Below, one piece after another: positions 11,801-23,699 of a DNA stretch of 64,000 nt. The position numbers were made by a program, and so were the translations under genes. The notes beneath the pieces were generated by a model. The model was not told where the DNA came from. It saw only the letters and a program-made list of their open reading frames with translations, and did no database searches. How positions within the stretch are numbered: position 1 is the first letter of the stretch; each line of letters opens with the position of its first letter. Source of the stretch: Schizophyllum amplum (taxonomy: Eukaryota; Basidiomycota; Agaricomycetes; Agaricales; Schizophyllaceae); assembly GCA_007026445.1 (NCBI GenBank), contig VDMD01000062.1, positions 92,477-156,476 of the forward strand, written 5' to 3'.

Positions 11801-13968
11801 ACCATGCACGCCCACGGCGGAAGAGGGAGGCTGGCAGTCTTCTTCTTCGGTCGCGTACATCGAATCGTCCTTGACGTGCTCGGCAGACTCTCTGTGTGCA
11901 AGCCGTAAGAACCAATTATGATCAATCCACGGACGGAACACGTACGAAATCTCTGAGGGAAGGACGGCGACTTCTGGATCCTCGGGTGATTGAGAAGGAT
12001 GAGAGGTGGCGGTGTGCCCAGCAAATTCATTGGCAACGGCATCTTCCGCGTTAGGCTCACTAGCGAACAATCAGCATAGCTACAATTAAGCGAGAGGGGA
12101 TTTGACGAACCTCACGACTGGCGTAGAGGAGGCTGGTAAGGGAGATAATGGGGGAGGGAGATTGTCGAGGGTCGCGGTGTCCATGGTCAGCTGCTCGTTG
12201 GTTGTCGACGACGACGACGTCGTATCAACGTCGTTCTGCCCGTCAGAGGTGCAAGCATTCACAGCAGAGTCGCTGATGTACAATCAGTACAAAGTCTGTG
12301 TGGGAGGAAGGACAACGTACTCGAGGGATGGTGTTGACGAGGCAAGAGGGAAAATTTGGACTTCTTGCTCCTCCTTGGTGGACTGTGCGGTTTCGCTGAA
12401 AGCAAACTCAGAAATATAGCGGTCTGGACGAGAAGATAGCGTACGGATTATATGTGCCGGCGGCGTTGATATCGAGGGTAGGAGTGGAGGGGGTTCGGAA
12501 AGCGCTCGACTGCGGGGACTGGAATAATGCCTGCTGATGGATGTGCGAAGGGGGAGCGCACGCAAGCTGCGTCGACTCAGCGTGCGACTGAGCCGGCAGT
12601 ACGGCGGGCGGGATGGTTGGGACGGAGAGGGCGTGGTCGATGGGCTGGCCATTGGCGATGGTCGAGGTGCTAGAGTCGGTCCCGCCGTCTGGCGCGTTGT
12701 TGTCGTTGCCTTCGGCGATATGATCGCTGTGGTCGCTGTTGTCGTCTTGAGCCGCGTCGTCCGCGTCACCAGCGAGCTGGCTGATATGACCGGTGGGTTG
12801 CTCGTATGATGCCTGGACCTGAGTGGGTCGGGCGGCCTGCATATCCTGCTCGGAGGCATCGGCATTGTCCTCGGTCAGGACTTCCCCGCGGATATCGACT
12901 TCAATTCGGGGAGCCGGCGCGTCGGCGGCGTCGGCAGTGTCGTCGGGCACGTTACAAGACTCGCTGGCAGCGGGCAGCTCATCATGGGCGGTACGGTCGT
13001 CCTCATCGCCGTCAGAGTCGCCGATGTCGCATTCATTGCAAGGGGGAAGGTTGGGCTCGTCGTCGGGAACACCGTCGCTGTCAAAACGAACCAAAATCAG
13101 CGCGGGCACGCGAGCGGCAACGAGGAAAAATCGCACGTGGGTGGTGGTGACGGCGGCTTGCCGGCGGAAACCTCCGCGGCAGGGCGACGCGTGCTTCTCT
13201 TGGACCGTCGCCACAGGTAGATGGCGCCGACCATGTTCATGATAAGAACGACCTGCTCGCGCATCAGCGTTGGCCGTCCGGTCCCTACATTGCTTGACTC
13301 ACCACGAGGGTCGCGAGCAGAACATTTATCGTCCACGACTTCTTCGCCAAGGCGTGCTCCAGCTGGACGTTCTCCTCCGCGTAATGGTCCGCGACAGCGG
13401 CGAGGCGCTCTGCTACGAACTGCGCACGCTCGGCGTCAGCTCCCAGTCGCTGGATATCCGCAGCTTGTCGCTCGAGTTGCTGTTGCTGCAGTTGAATCTG
13501 CGCCGCTTGGTGCTGGTTCTCGAGGGCCTGTGCTTGTACCGTCGCCGCAAGTCGCTGATCTCTAACCCTGTCCAGCTCGCGGTCCAACGCACGCAGTGTC
13601 GCCCCTTCGCGGGCCCACTCATCTACGGCGAGCTGCGCCCGGTCGGTGGTATTGTAGAAGAGGAGGGCGATGGGGTTATCGACATAGACGAGTGGCTGGA
13701 CGGCGTCGAAGGGGTTCGCAATGAGACCGAAGTCGTGGGCAGCTGTGCCGTTGTAATCATGAGCGTGCGCGAACTCGATGGCCGTGGTGTTGAGCGCGAT
13801 GGGGATGAGGCGAGGGGCCTGAGAGGCGAGGGCGGTGATGTGGTAGACCGGGATGTAAGTCGCTGACAGGGTTTGGACGAAGCCCATGCCTCCGCCAGCG
13901 GCCTGGATGGCGGTGGTGAGCGCGAAGCTCCAGACAAGGCTGACCACCTGGATGGTCAGGCTGTCCAT
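8898..13968 (-). CDS. Large membrane-anchored coiled-coil, acidic and Pro-rich protein
   Basis: I do not recognise the family. Ten exons splice in frame (13968-13303, 13252-13137, 13077-12445, 12395-12321, 12272-12111, 12059-11946, 11891-11700, 11652-11494, 11445-11332, 11283-8898), about 1,540 codons. Two further stretches of exactly 51 bp inside the last exon (about 11160-11210 and 9190-9240) have good splice sites and may be in-frame introns. The N-terminus is a hydrophobic anchor (about 6-30). Residues about 140-215 form a Gln-rich coiled coil, followed by a second helix (VVLIMNMVGAIYLW). The rest is disordered: Ser/Asp/Glu-rich blocks, a long Pro/Gln/His region with heptad YPPQG repeats and GFPHP repeats, a Glu-rich block (EEEVEK, DEEEQME), and a basic end. 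Small introns cut the acidic part into similar modules. Cell location is presumably an endomembrane with a large cytosolic tail (inference). Confidence 0.75.
9883..9986 (-). repeat. 21-bp coding repeats (YPPQG)
   Basis: About five copies of a 21-bp unit encode the heptad YPPQG(P/R)x within the large Pro-rich protein. The third and fourth copies are nearly identical, which suggests recent slippage or unequal exchange. Confidence 0.8.
10087..10205 (-). repeat. Coding repeats GFPHP/GF..P
   Basis: Four to five imperfect 24-30 bp units encode PGFPHP-type repeats in the same protein, directly N-terminal to the YPPQG array. Confidence 0.65.
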
Positions 13969-16900
13969 ATCGACGATGGGGATGGAGATGAGGGCAGGTG
14001 TAGTAGTCTCACAATATGCTGGGGTGGTAGTGGGTGGTAGAGAAAGAGGTCAGAGCGCGGGCGCCTCTCTTTAAGAGGAGCGGGAGTTATTTATTGAATT
14101 GTAATCCCCATTGCGGCTTGAAAGAGACGATAACATGCGGAGGCGGCCCGGCCGAGCGGCGGACGCTAACCCGTTCCTTTGTCCACCCCAATGGGGTTTG
14201 CACCCATCGCAACGATGTGAAGGCGCGGGTTCTTGCATGGAATGCCTGCGAAGCTTCACTGACCTTGACGCGTTCGACGAGCGTCCGCGAGCAGATAATG
14301 GCACTCGCAATATGTTTGCGTCTCGCAAAAGCGAACTATCGAATGGCTCGAATGGCCGGCGTCGCGGCGCAACGGCCGGCTCGTCTATTGTCAAAGTGCT
14401 GTAGCAAAAGCCTCGTGGTGCGCACAGGATCTTCAAGGGATCTCCGCCGATACAAAGTCGTTCGTTCTCTGATGAGGCGCGCGGTCAGCCTAGCACTGCC
14501 GATAGAAGGACATGTTTTACTTACCGAGGTAACCACGGGATGATGGCTTGCGCGGCTGCACCTTTGACGAGCGTTCCGAGGGCACCGGTAGGCTCCCAGA
14601 AATTCCCAGAAGCTACAAGGCGTGAGAGCGCAATGGAGCACCGCAGGGGCCGCCGGCCTGACGCGTGGTCACTAATTGTTCGTGACGCGGCTGTGGCGGC
14701 AAAGATGTGTGCTTGACGCGATGTCGCCGAGGTCCTGCTTGGTGCGCTGTGCCCCTTCCCGGACGACTGCGAAGACCAAGAGAAAAGAGTTTGGATGTGC
14801 ATGTGGGGGGACGTCGTTCTTTGTTACGGGGCACAGGTTGTGGAGCGGCCGGTCCCGGGCATCGGTGGACGCAACGTCGCGGAGTCGAGAGCATGAGAGC
14901 AGAGCTGATAACGAGATCAGTAGGCGTCTTTGCCTCAGCTGAAGCACGCACCATGGACTCTGCAGCCATCTACATGCTGTCCCACCAAGAGCAAGATCCC
15001 AAGTGCTCGCGGCGACGCAGCGTCGAGCGCATGAGGCGCGATGGCTTTCCCCATTCGTACATTCCTTTGTGATCGCTTGTCGGTGTCTTCGCTCGACCTC
15101 ACTGTGGCCTGCTCAGGCATTCAGCGTCAACCTGCGAATGTGTACGAATAGGGGAGGGCGAAGCGACTATGAGAAATCAAATCTACAGCCCCTTCGAAGC
15201 CCGTTCAGCATTGCCAGAAGATCGCGAGTGCCCATTCGACTCACATTGGCGAATAACCTAGAGCTCGTAGGTTATTGCAAGCAGGAGGACTCTCCAGCAT
15301 CGTCGCGTCCGACTTGGAGGGGCGGGGACAGTCGAGCTGGGAAAGTGCTGCAGGGCGCCGGTATGCGTGACGCGGCGCACCGTGACGGTTCATGTCGCCG
15401 CGTACAGGATCGCTGCCTTCCCTCGCCGTCGTTGAGACCCGCAGCGATGGAGGGAGGCTGTCGACGATTTTTCCCTTTGTCGGATAAGACGGCCATGAGG
15501 GGGAGAGGAAGAAAAGGTGACACGTACGTCTGTGACATGCCTGTTGCTGGCTCTTCATGTGCAGCCGTGACACCTCCGTTTTCCTCGCTCTATAACCACT
15601 GAATTGAAAGAAGTTCGAGTCCGTAAGATAAAATAGGAGCAGGTAGTCAGAAAGCCCAAATGCTGAATATGAAAGATTTGGCGAAAACACGAAGAGTCCG
15701 ATCGGAACCAGCCGGGGTGCCCTCGTTCCAGTCGTCAAGATCGGCCACGAGCACAGCGCATTCCTCCTCCACGGCTTCATGCCTCCCACCCTGCGCCTTC
15801 AGAGATCTGACACCCTCCCCTCATGGTGACACCGGATTCTCTGCCGCCCGCGCAGATACCCCATAGCAGCCAGATTCAGCTCGAAGTTTGCATATCATTC
15901 CGAGACGGTGATCTCGCCATAGAGCGCGCATTCTACAGATTTTCCGCACTTGTACAAGTAAGCCCTCCTCGAACGGGCCGGACAAGCATAGACGTCTTGT
16001 CCGTCCGACGATGAGAAACAGTTGAATCGGATGACGTCTCATGGCCATCGCCAGGCCACGTATTATATGCCGTCGTATGAGCAGGGTATGCCTCGACATA
16101 GTCTAAAAGCGCAGAGCAAACCGATAGATCGACCAGAATATTTCCTCCCGATTGTCGAGTGCTGCAGATGGACGCGAGGATCAGAGGCGTCGAGAATGGT
16201 GAGCAGCTAACGCAGCGATATACGCACTGGAGCACTGTAGCCAATGTGTAGACTGCGCGCTGCAAAATTACACCTCACTCCGATTCGCAGAGCAAAGACA
16301 AGAGCGGCAAAGTGCGGAAGGGCCTTGACCGTTGACAGCCTTCCAAAGCAACAGTGCACGCTGGCACGCAGAACCGCTCCAAGTCGAGGGGTTGTCAAGT
16401 GCATGTCGTAGCTTTGAGCCAAGCACAGATAGCCCGCTTATGATAGCAGCGAAAAGGCCATACAAGCCAGACCAAGGAGGTACGCCGCCGCAGTCAAGCC
16501 CAATTTCGCCGCCTCACTGGGTCCCGGGAATGAACGAAAAGGTCGCCACAGCCATGTGAGTTTTCCAGGAGCAAGGGAATACCTCTAGTGATGAAGAGTC
16601 GAATGGCAGGACAAGCGGTCATGGACAGCTTGGAGGAACGGAGTCAAGCTCCTTTTCAACATTGCGCAAAGTTTACCAAACAGTGACAGTGACGCGTCGC
16701 GTGGCCGGGTGACATCCATGACGCGCCACAGCGTTCGTCAAGTTCAAGTTCTTGTTGCCTCCTACAGTCAAGCAGCTGTTCCGGTCAGTGCTTTTATCTC
16801 AAGTGTGAGACCTGCCTTTAACGTCTCTTACAGGATAGACACGGAGATGTTGTGCTATACCAAAATAGTATAGCGTTCGTTGATTATGACGCGACCAGCC

Positions 16901-17904
16901 GAGCGCGCTCGGACATCGTCACATCTGGATCCCTCAAGGATTGCTTGTCCTATATCACGAGTCGCGACTCGTTGCTGGATCCAGCTACAATCAGCTCTTT
17001 GGAAGAGCCAAAATAGCCTTTCGGCCATCGTCGCAAAGTCTACCGCCGGAAATTTTCACGGAAGATGTAAGGCATTGGGGCATTTGTAAGTCGTGCGGTG
17101 GCCGAGAGATACGCGTTAGGCTCACGAAGTTGGACTTGCAGCTTTGCAGCACAAGTGAAGGGGGAGATCTTTCACCGAAGATCATAGGTCGTTGGCGTCA
17201 AGCTGGTGTTGTCCACCGCCTCCGTGGCTGCTTCCGTTCCGCAACATGACTGTTCGAGTTTGGCCGCCAATTCTCGATGACGCTCGGGGGACATGCGCTC
17301 AACGTGCGCTGACACAGCGGGTCCCGAGGGGCTTGGGCACCGCGAACCCGGTCGGTCCTCCCTCGAAACGCTGGCAGAAGCACGACCCGAAGACCGGCTG
17401 GCAGGATCTGGACACTGATTACACGAGACAGCAACGAGCGCGTCGGCCGCACGTCCTCTGGCGCAACCTCTTGCGACCTCTGCGGCGCGGTACGCTTCCC
17501 AAAAATCAGCCATGCTTGCTTTCCTTGACGCAGATTTAGACAGCGCACGAGGTGAAGCGTAATGCATTCACACCGAGGGCACTCGAGCGCACAGACACGA
17601 ACTTCAGCGGACTTTGACCATGTTCGAATCGCACTTCGGTCCCGGAGGCGGAACCATAAAATGAATCTAATTTTGGTTCTCCTCGCATTTCTCCAATTTC
17701 TCCTTGGTTTCTCCGGTACCTGGCGGGCCCATGTCCGTAATCACCGTTCGTCCATCACCACGATGCGCGTCTATTCATAACCCTCTGGGCCCCGATGGCT
17801 GAAATTATTCACCGTATATAGCATCCAGCAGTGTCCTCACGCGTTCCACCTCTTCCTTTCTCCCACATTTTCTATACCCCCCTACGCTCCTTTGCGATCC
17901 CGTC
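13969..17904. other. 3.9 kb without a convincing gene
   Basis: Many open frames overlap on both strands here but none shows a known domain, membrane pattern or a chain of good splice sites. One weak candidate is on the minus strand at 17172-17567 (MADFWEAYRAAEVARG, later SPERHRELAAKLEQ), which could be a small gene whose exon joints I could not settle. The last 300 bases are the promoter and leader of the KRE6-type gene. No transposon ends or tRNA were found by eye. Confidence 0.35.
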
Positions 17905-20377
17905 ATGTCGTCTCCCTTTGGCCCGAACGCGCCGCGCCGCGATTACTTCCCGCCTCAGCCGGGACTGCAGACCAACCTTCTGCCGCCGTCAGCGAGAGGC
18001 AGCGCGACGAGCTCGGCCGCCGTAGGTCAGAACTCTCGATCGCTTTGTGAGAGCTGACGCGACGGCGTTCCAACAGACTCAGCCTATGCTCCGCGGTAGT
18101 GGCGCTTCGCACACTTCGTCCCTGGCGGAAAAGGTGCGTGCACTATGTTGCGATTCTGCGTCCCATGCTCACCCAGATCCTGTCTTCAGTTCTCTCTTCC
18201 CGCCGACCCAGCGGCATGGGGCGCCAATCTCAATGAACGGGACCCCGACGACTACCTGCACACTCCCGATCCCAAACGCGACATGCGTATCGATACCGGA
18301 GGCACCATATTCACCTGTCGTGGTTTCGCCAACTTGGGCTTTCTGCTGTTCCTTCTCCTGGGCTTGCTCACGCTTTTGTGCGTATACTTGTCGTTCTGCA
18401 GGACGACAGCTGACGAATCTGTATTCTCCCAGTGCCGGGTACCCTATCATCTCGCATTTCATGGAGGGTTCCCAAAGCAAGAACGGAGGTTTCAATCTAG
18501 TGCGTCTTAACTTTCGCATTCGATCCGAATCGCTAACATCCCAATTACAGGGTGGCATCAATGGCACGGGGCAGGTGCGGGCGCTCGTTACGCTAAATCC
18601 TACATCGTATTGACGTCCTCCTCCTTCAGGTTCCCGAGATGACTGGCAGCTTCGGCCTCATCGACCCCGATACACCGGCGGACGTGCGGTCGAAGAAGGG
18701 ATACACCAACGGCGACGACATGGAGTTGATCTTCAGCGACGAATTCAACGTCGACGGACGCACCTTCTACCCTGGCGACGATCCGTACTGGGAAGCCGTC
18801 GACCTCCACTACTGGCAGACGAACAACATGGAGTGGTACGATCCTGTGGCAGTCACGACCGCCAACGGCTCCATGGTCATCACCCTCTCTGATACCCCGA
18901 ACCACGGGCTGGACTACACTGGCGGCATGGTCCAGACATGGAACAAGTTCTGCTTCACGGGCGGTATGGTGGAAGCGTCCATCATGCTTCCGGGCACCAA
19001 CGATATTCTCGGCCTCTGGCCGGCCGTGTGGGTGATGGGCAACTTGGGCCGCGCTGGCTACGGTGCGAGTTTGGACGGCACCTGGCCGTATGTTATTTGC
19101 TGTCCCGCTTTTTCTCGCTTTGCTGATCATCGGCAGTTATACCTACGATGCTTGCGACGTTGGCACTCTCGCTAACCAGACTCAGAACGGGCGTCCTATT
19201 GCCGCTACCGAGAACGGCGATGCGAGTCACGACGGGGTCCTGTCATACCTTCCTGGCCAGCGTCTCTCGCGATGCACGTGCCCGGGAGAGACGCATCCTG
19301 GACCCATCCATGCTGATGGGTCGTATGTCGGGCGTGCGGCGCCGGAAATCGACATTTTCGAAGCGCAGGTATCGAATGATCAGGGCTTCGTGTCCCAGTC
19401 TGGACAATGGGCGCCGTTCAACGAGGGTAAGCTGTTTTTTCATCCCATACTTGGAAACCTATGCTCATAAGCGCACAGAGTACATCTGGAAGAACACCTC
19501 CGGCAATTTCATCTTATACGACGAGACCGTGAGCTCGTACAATACGTACTTGGGAGGCGTCTACCAGCAAGCGACGTCTGTGGTGTCCATGACCGCTCAA
19601 GATTGCTACTACGATGGACCTAACCCATGCTTCGCGATCTACGGGTTCGAGTACGTCCCAGGTTTCGATGATGGCGTAAGTCGTTCCATGCGTCGTCAAT
19701 CACTGAGTCTAATGATCGGTGGTTATCTAGTACATTACCTGGATCAACAACGGGAAGGCGGCATGGACGATTACATCTGACGGAATGGGAGCGGACACGG
19801 GCGTGGAGATCTCTGCGCGCCCCGTTCCTCAAGAGCCCTTGTACCTGCTCGCTAACTTGGGCATGAGTATGTCGCGGATGGCATCCGTCTATCCCTCGTA
19901 TGTCTCACATGTACCGTGCAGGTCCGAACTTCGGCTATGTCGACATCGACCACTTGACCTTCCCGACATCGATGTTGATAGAGTACGTCCTTTCAACACT
20001 ACGGAGTCAATATGTTTGCTGACATGTCGCAGCTATATTCGTGTCTACCAGAAGGCCGGCCAGACCAAGTGAGTACAGCGATCTTTGTGTAGCGCTAGAC
20101 TGACAATCGCAAAAGTATTGGTTGCGATCCTGCCGACTTCCCGACCGCGGCGTACATTGCCCAGTTCCAGGAGGCGTACACGGTACGCAATCCGTTTATC
20201 CGATCTCGTTGACCCTGCTCTTACACGCACTGCCAGAACACGAACTTGACTACCTGGGAAGACGACTACGGACAGGTCACTCCCAAGAACAGGTGCGCGT
20301 CGTCTTTGAGCGGGAGCCCGCTTTTCCTTGCGGGCGTTGCTTACTGACCGCCACCCAGCCTCGTCGACCAGTGTTAG
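17905..20377 (+). CDS. KRE6/SKN1-type GH16 beta-glucan synthesis protein, 590 aa
   Basis: Fourteen exons (17905-18021, 18077-18133, 18190-18377, 18433-18499, 18551-18574, 18630-19087, 19137-19426, 19479-19675, 19731-19866, 19922-19982, 20033-20068, 20116-20182, 20237-20292, 20359-20377) give exactly 591 codons. It is a type II membrane protein: a Pro/Ser-rich cytosolic N-terminus, one helix at about 107-128 ([19 protein letters not shown]), then the lumenal GH16-like domain ([35 protein letters not shown]). The catalytic-type motif is EIDIFE with Glu at about 374 and 379. The C-terminus ([36 protein letters not shown]) is diagnostic of the SKN1/KRE6 family. In yeast, members act in the ER/Golgi and are needed for cell-wall beta-1,6-glucan. 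The identification is firm; whether it is the KRE6 or SKN1 orthologue cannot be told, and basidiomycetes often hold several. Confidence 0.93.
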
Positions 20378-20914
20378 ATGGAAACGTCTGATGCCTGATG
20401 CATGATAGTGGGTCGGTGAGCTAGCCCTGGGACATTCTGCACGCACATAAGCATTGCTATATTGTATCTCACTGTGAGCTTACTTGGATGTGATGAACGC
20501 CGGTGGTCGCAGTAATGGAGCATAGAAGGCCTGATGGCGCTCAACCTATATCATTGCGATATCATTAATTGCGGCCATATTCGAAGCGATCTCGACGCGC
20601 AGTACGGCGATGTGGAGATGAAACTGGGTGCGTACTGCCCACGCTCCCCATGCAAGTCCCCAAGAGCCGCACAGATAGTGCCAAAGTGAGTGTCGCGCAC
20701 CATGCCGTGAGGGCTGAAGTCGAGGATGACGATGTCAACATCGAGTCACGAAATTCGCGTCTTATTTGTCTCGTTGAATATACATTGAATGAATTCCATG
20801 CTTTATATGTATGGATGGTTTCTCAAGATCTCACTGCTGCCTGACGTCGTTCAGCCGCGCCTGTGCCCAGCGGTCAATAAATGAGGAAGGGGGAGTGTCA
20901 AGCGAGCCGTACCT
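20378..20914. other. Convergent 3' flanks
   Basis: Shared 3' region of the KRE6-type gene (plus) and F-box gene 1 (minus). Nothing coding is supported. Confidence 0.4.
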
Positions 20915-22654
20915 TCATTCGTCCTCCTCGTCTGATGAGGAATCTGACTCCAGTTCGCGATCATCTACCTTGATATGCCAGGTGAATTTTGGAGGCGCCG
21001 TTCCCGCCGCCTCCATGCGCTCGTGCTCCCGTATCCTCGCGAACACCTTCACCAGCCCTCCTACGCGCCCCCAGCGCTTTCCTGGCAGGCCTTCGGCAGT
21101 GTCAACGATGAGGAGCCGAGGAAAATAAATGGACAGAAACGCAGCAACGGCACGCGAGCTGTTAATGGGCGACCACTCCACTGTGAGTGAGACCAGCGAT
21201 GACGGCTTCTCTGGACGCGGCGGATTCTGGTCGAACGACACGCCGGTCCCGTCGAACTCGAGCGCGAGCCCTTGCAACTCGGTACATTTGATGGCGAAGG
21301 GGACCAGCGCGTGGAGCGTCAAGCGTCTCTGCCACTGCGGACGCTCTATACCTCGAAGCGAGAGGTGGCTTAAGTCGGACCACGCTCCTGCCATACGCTC
21401 GAGCGTCTTCGGTTCCAGGTCAAAACCACCCTGGCACTCCAGTTCGACTGAGCAGAGGCCAGTGAAACCGAGTAGGGGAAAGATATCGCTATCTGTCACC
21501 GGATCATGATGCTGCGCGTTGGTTTGATCAAGGTTCCACTGCATAATTTCCAGGTAGCGCAGCAGCTGGGGTTGAGTATGCGCGGCGCGTAGCGCGCGAT
21601 ACAACTTCGTCCAGTCGCCGGTGGCGGGGTTGCAGGGGCTTAACTCGAGGGCTTCCAACGCCTTGAAGACGCAAGATTGTAGGAGGTCTATGCATAGCCG
21701 CATATCTATGCGCTGCAGGTTGAGTTGACGCACAGATGCGAATGCATTAGCTGCCAGCGAGATTGACTTCCAGCGTAGTATGTCCGTGCGAAAGTTGATC
21801 AGCTGCCTCAAGGATGATAACTGAGCCACATGGACGAGTGTCGAGTGCTCTAGTATCGTGGACTCCAGAGAATGCAGGTCCCATGCCTGGACAAGACGCG
21901 AATGCAAGGCCTTGACATCTTCCACGTCTCCATTGTAGTTCTTTGTGTCCAAGGTAAATGAGGTAACATAAGGACAGCGAACAGCGAGATCCGACAGTTC
22001 AGAGATGTGCGGGCGAGCAGATCTTGATAGCTTCAACATGAGCGAGCTGAGCGATGGCGGGAGGTAGGGCCGGATATGGCTAAGGCTGGCGCCGCTGGTA
22101 TACCAGAACAGGTGGCGCAAGTTGACAAAGACGGGATGAGGAAGTACGGAAGATATAGCTTCGTACCCTTCTTCAGACAGCCCGGTCTCTTCCATCCCGT
22201 TGCGCGAGTACGCGGTGAACGATCTGCCATCTGCAGCCCGGCCGAAACTGAGCTGGTTGACTAGTGGCGCATGAAACATAACGCGCTGCACATCGGCCGG
22301 GAGTACAGAGCGCTTTGGATACTGATATTCACCATTGGTGTGAGCGACGGCGGGAAGATTAAGAGTACATATGCTTACGAGTAACTCTGCACAAGCGCTT
22401 TGGGTGTTGGGCTTCTTTTCCCAGAAGTCTTGCGGCATGCAGTGCAGTAAGATGATCTCGATTGTCAGGTTGTCGTGCTTCCAAAGCGCAGTGACGGCGG
22501 GCATATAGAAAGCTCGACATGTCCGCGCGCATGCGGCGAGCGCGCGAGTGTGCACGTCGTAGCCTGGACCGTCTCCATTTGCATCGTCCTTTTGGGTCAC
22601 CAACTCGTTGCATACCGACCAGACAATTTCGGGTATCGATAGCGCGGGATGCAT
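20915..22654 (-). CDS. F-box-like/LRR-like protein 1, 560 aa
   Basis: The start is MHPALSIPEIVWSVCNEL; the frame is open further upstream but lacks the family N-terminus. Residues about 1-50 form an F-box-like helix set (SIPEIV, LAACARTCRAFYMPAVTALWK), followed by irregular leucine-rich repeats and an acidic end (ESDSSSDEEDE). F-box proteins link substrates to SCF ubiquitin ligases; the substrate is unknown. An open 57-bp stretch (22322-22378) has a good donor (GTAAGC) and acceptor (TATCAG) exactly where paralogues at 28309 and 32252 have an intron, so I treat it as an intron that happens to keep the frame. The closest paralogue in the window is at 62121. Related genes are at 28309, 32252 and 34163. 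Confidence 0.85.
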   Translation of the reverse strand: MHPALSIPEIVWSVCNELVTQKDDANGDGPGYDVHTRALAACARTCRAFYMPAVTALWKHDNLTIEIILLHCMPQDFWEKKPNTQSACAELLVSICTLNLPAVAHTNGEYQYPKRSVLPADVQRVMFHAPLVNQLSFGRAADGRSFTAYSRNGMEETGLSEEGYEAISSVLPHPVFVNLRHLFWYTSGASLSHIRPYLPPSLSSLMLKLSRSARPHISELSDLAVRCPYVTSFTLDTKNYNGDVEDVKALHSRLVQAWDLHSLESTILEHSTLVHVAQLSSLRQLINFRTDILRWKSISLAANAFASVRQLNLQRIDMRLCIDLLQSCVFKALEALELSPCNPATGDWTKLYRALRAAHTQPQLLRYLEIMQWNLDQTNAQHHDPVTDSDIFPLLGFTGLCSVELECQGGFDLEPKTLERMAGAWSDLSHLSLRGIERPQWQRRLTLHALVPFAIKCTELQGLALEFDGTGVSFDQNPPRPEKPSSLVSLTVEWSPINSSRAVAAFLSIYFPRLLIVDTAEGLPGKRWGRVGGLVKVFARIREHERMEAAGTAPPKFTWHIKVDDRELESDSSSDEEDE

Positions 22655-22843
22655 GGTCGTTAAATGGCACTTTTCTGAATTTATCTGAGTAGTTGTTTGG
22701 CGATGCGAGCAGGGTGGTAGACATACATATTCAGGAGCTAGCCTCACGTTCTCAGCAATGAGGGCGGGCGGGTGGTCACCAGTCAAGTGAGGAACATCGT
22801 GGTTCCAGCCAAAACTGAACAATCGCGCGACGCGTTGCCACTT

Positions 22844-22860
22844 GCCGGCTTTCGCCGGGA
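22844..22860 (-). promoter_or_regulatory. Block shared with the promoter of F-box gene 5
   Basis: GCCGGCTTTCGCCGGGA, about 190 bases upstream of F-box gene 1, matches 16 of 17 bases upstream of F-box gene 5 (61867-61883) in the same orientation relative to the genes. It is itself an imperfect palindrome. It is either a duplicated promoter remnant or a conserved factor site. Confidence 0.5.
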
Positions 22861-22908
22861 CAAATATTTGTCAATGTTGATCTTATCGCTCCTGATGCTT
22901 GTTGACAG

Positions 22909-23699
22909 ATGTCGCAATTGAACGAAAGCTCAAACGTTCAGGTTGCCATGTCCTGCAAAAGCAAGGCGAAGATGAACTGCGACTACGTGCGCCAGGGCCC
23001 GGCGAATGTCAAAGGAACCGGGACATTCGCGAAATGGTTCTGGAAGGCGAAGTGGCTCGTACTGAAAAACGCCACAGTTGAGATTCGCCAGTCGGAGGTA
23101 TGTACGACGATTTTACTCATCAAGAGCTGCTGACACTGATTAGAGAGACAGAGTTTTGGTCGGAAGTCAATTCTTATACCGCTGAGCAACATCCTGAAAG
23201 TCGAACGGACGGATCTCAAGCCGTACTGCTTCCTCCTGGAGACCAAAGGCAAGCAGTGCGTTACCCCAGTATGACACCTTCACATTCTTTAGCTGAAGAG
23301 TTACATCCTACAGGTACCACGTCTCTTTGGTACTGTTCTGCTGTCTGTACACGAATTGACTTACATCGCCGCACAGAAATCCGACTCGGAACTTAATTGT
23401 ATAACTGGCAGGACGACATCTATTCTCGCTCTCCACTCGTAGGTGGCACCGGTCCGACAAACTTCGTTCACCATGTACGCGCCCACAAATACCCACTGCT
23501 GCAAGTGCTGACAAAGGAAACAGGCCCACGTCGCATTCGACGAGGACAAGGGCGAGTGGTTCGCTACGGACGATAGCGCACCCGAGGACTGTGCTAGAGT
23601 GAGTACCTTCTGTCCATGTGCCATCCTCATTCTGTTGGGCTGACAATAGCTATTTTCTAGGTTGTCCAAAAGACGATGGACATCTTGACTAAGCCATAA
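22909..23699 (+). pseudogene. Truncated CLA4-like PH-CRIB copy, frame-broken
   Basis: Exons 22909-23097, 23152-23255, 23314-23329, 23377-23475, 23524-23598 and 23661-23699 reproduce the start of the CLA4 gene found 4 kb away on the other strand. There is a PH domain ([34 protein letters not shown]), the same 16-bp micro-exon (encoding YHVSL), and a CRIB motif (PTNFVHH, HVAFD). The kinase domain is missing: the product ends TMDILTKP. In the fourth exon about five extra bases at 23394-23399 break the frame before the conserved [11 protein letters not shown] segment. As it stands a PH-only protein of about 120 residues would be made. It could be a pseudogene, or a live PH-CRIB decoy if the break is a sequence error. 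Confidence 0.7.

Noticed and set aside
15003..15602. 199-codon plus-strand open frame
   Set aside because: Overlapped by equally long frames on the other strand; no domain or splice signals.
17172..17567. Small minus-strand gene (MADFWEAYRAAEVARG)
   Set aside because: A plausible exon, but the frame of the next exon does not fit the available splice sites, so it is not listed as a gene.
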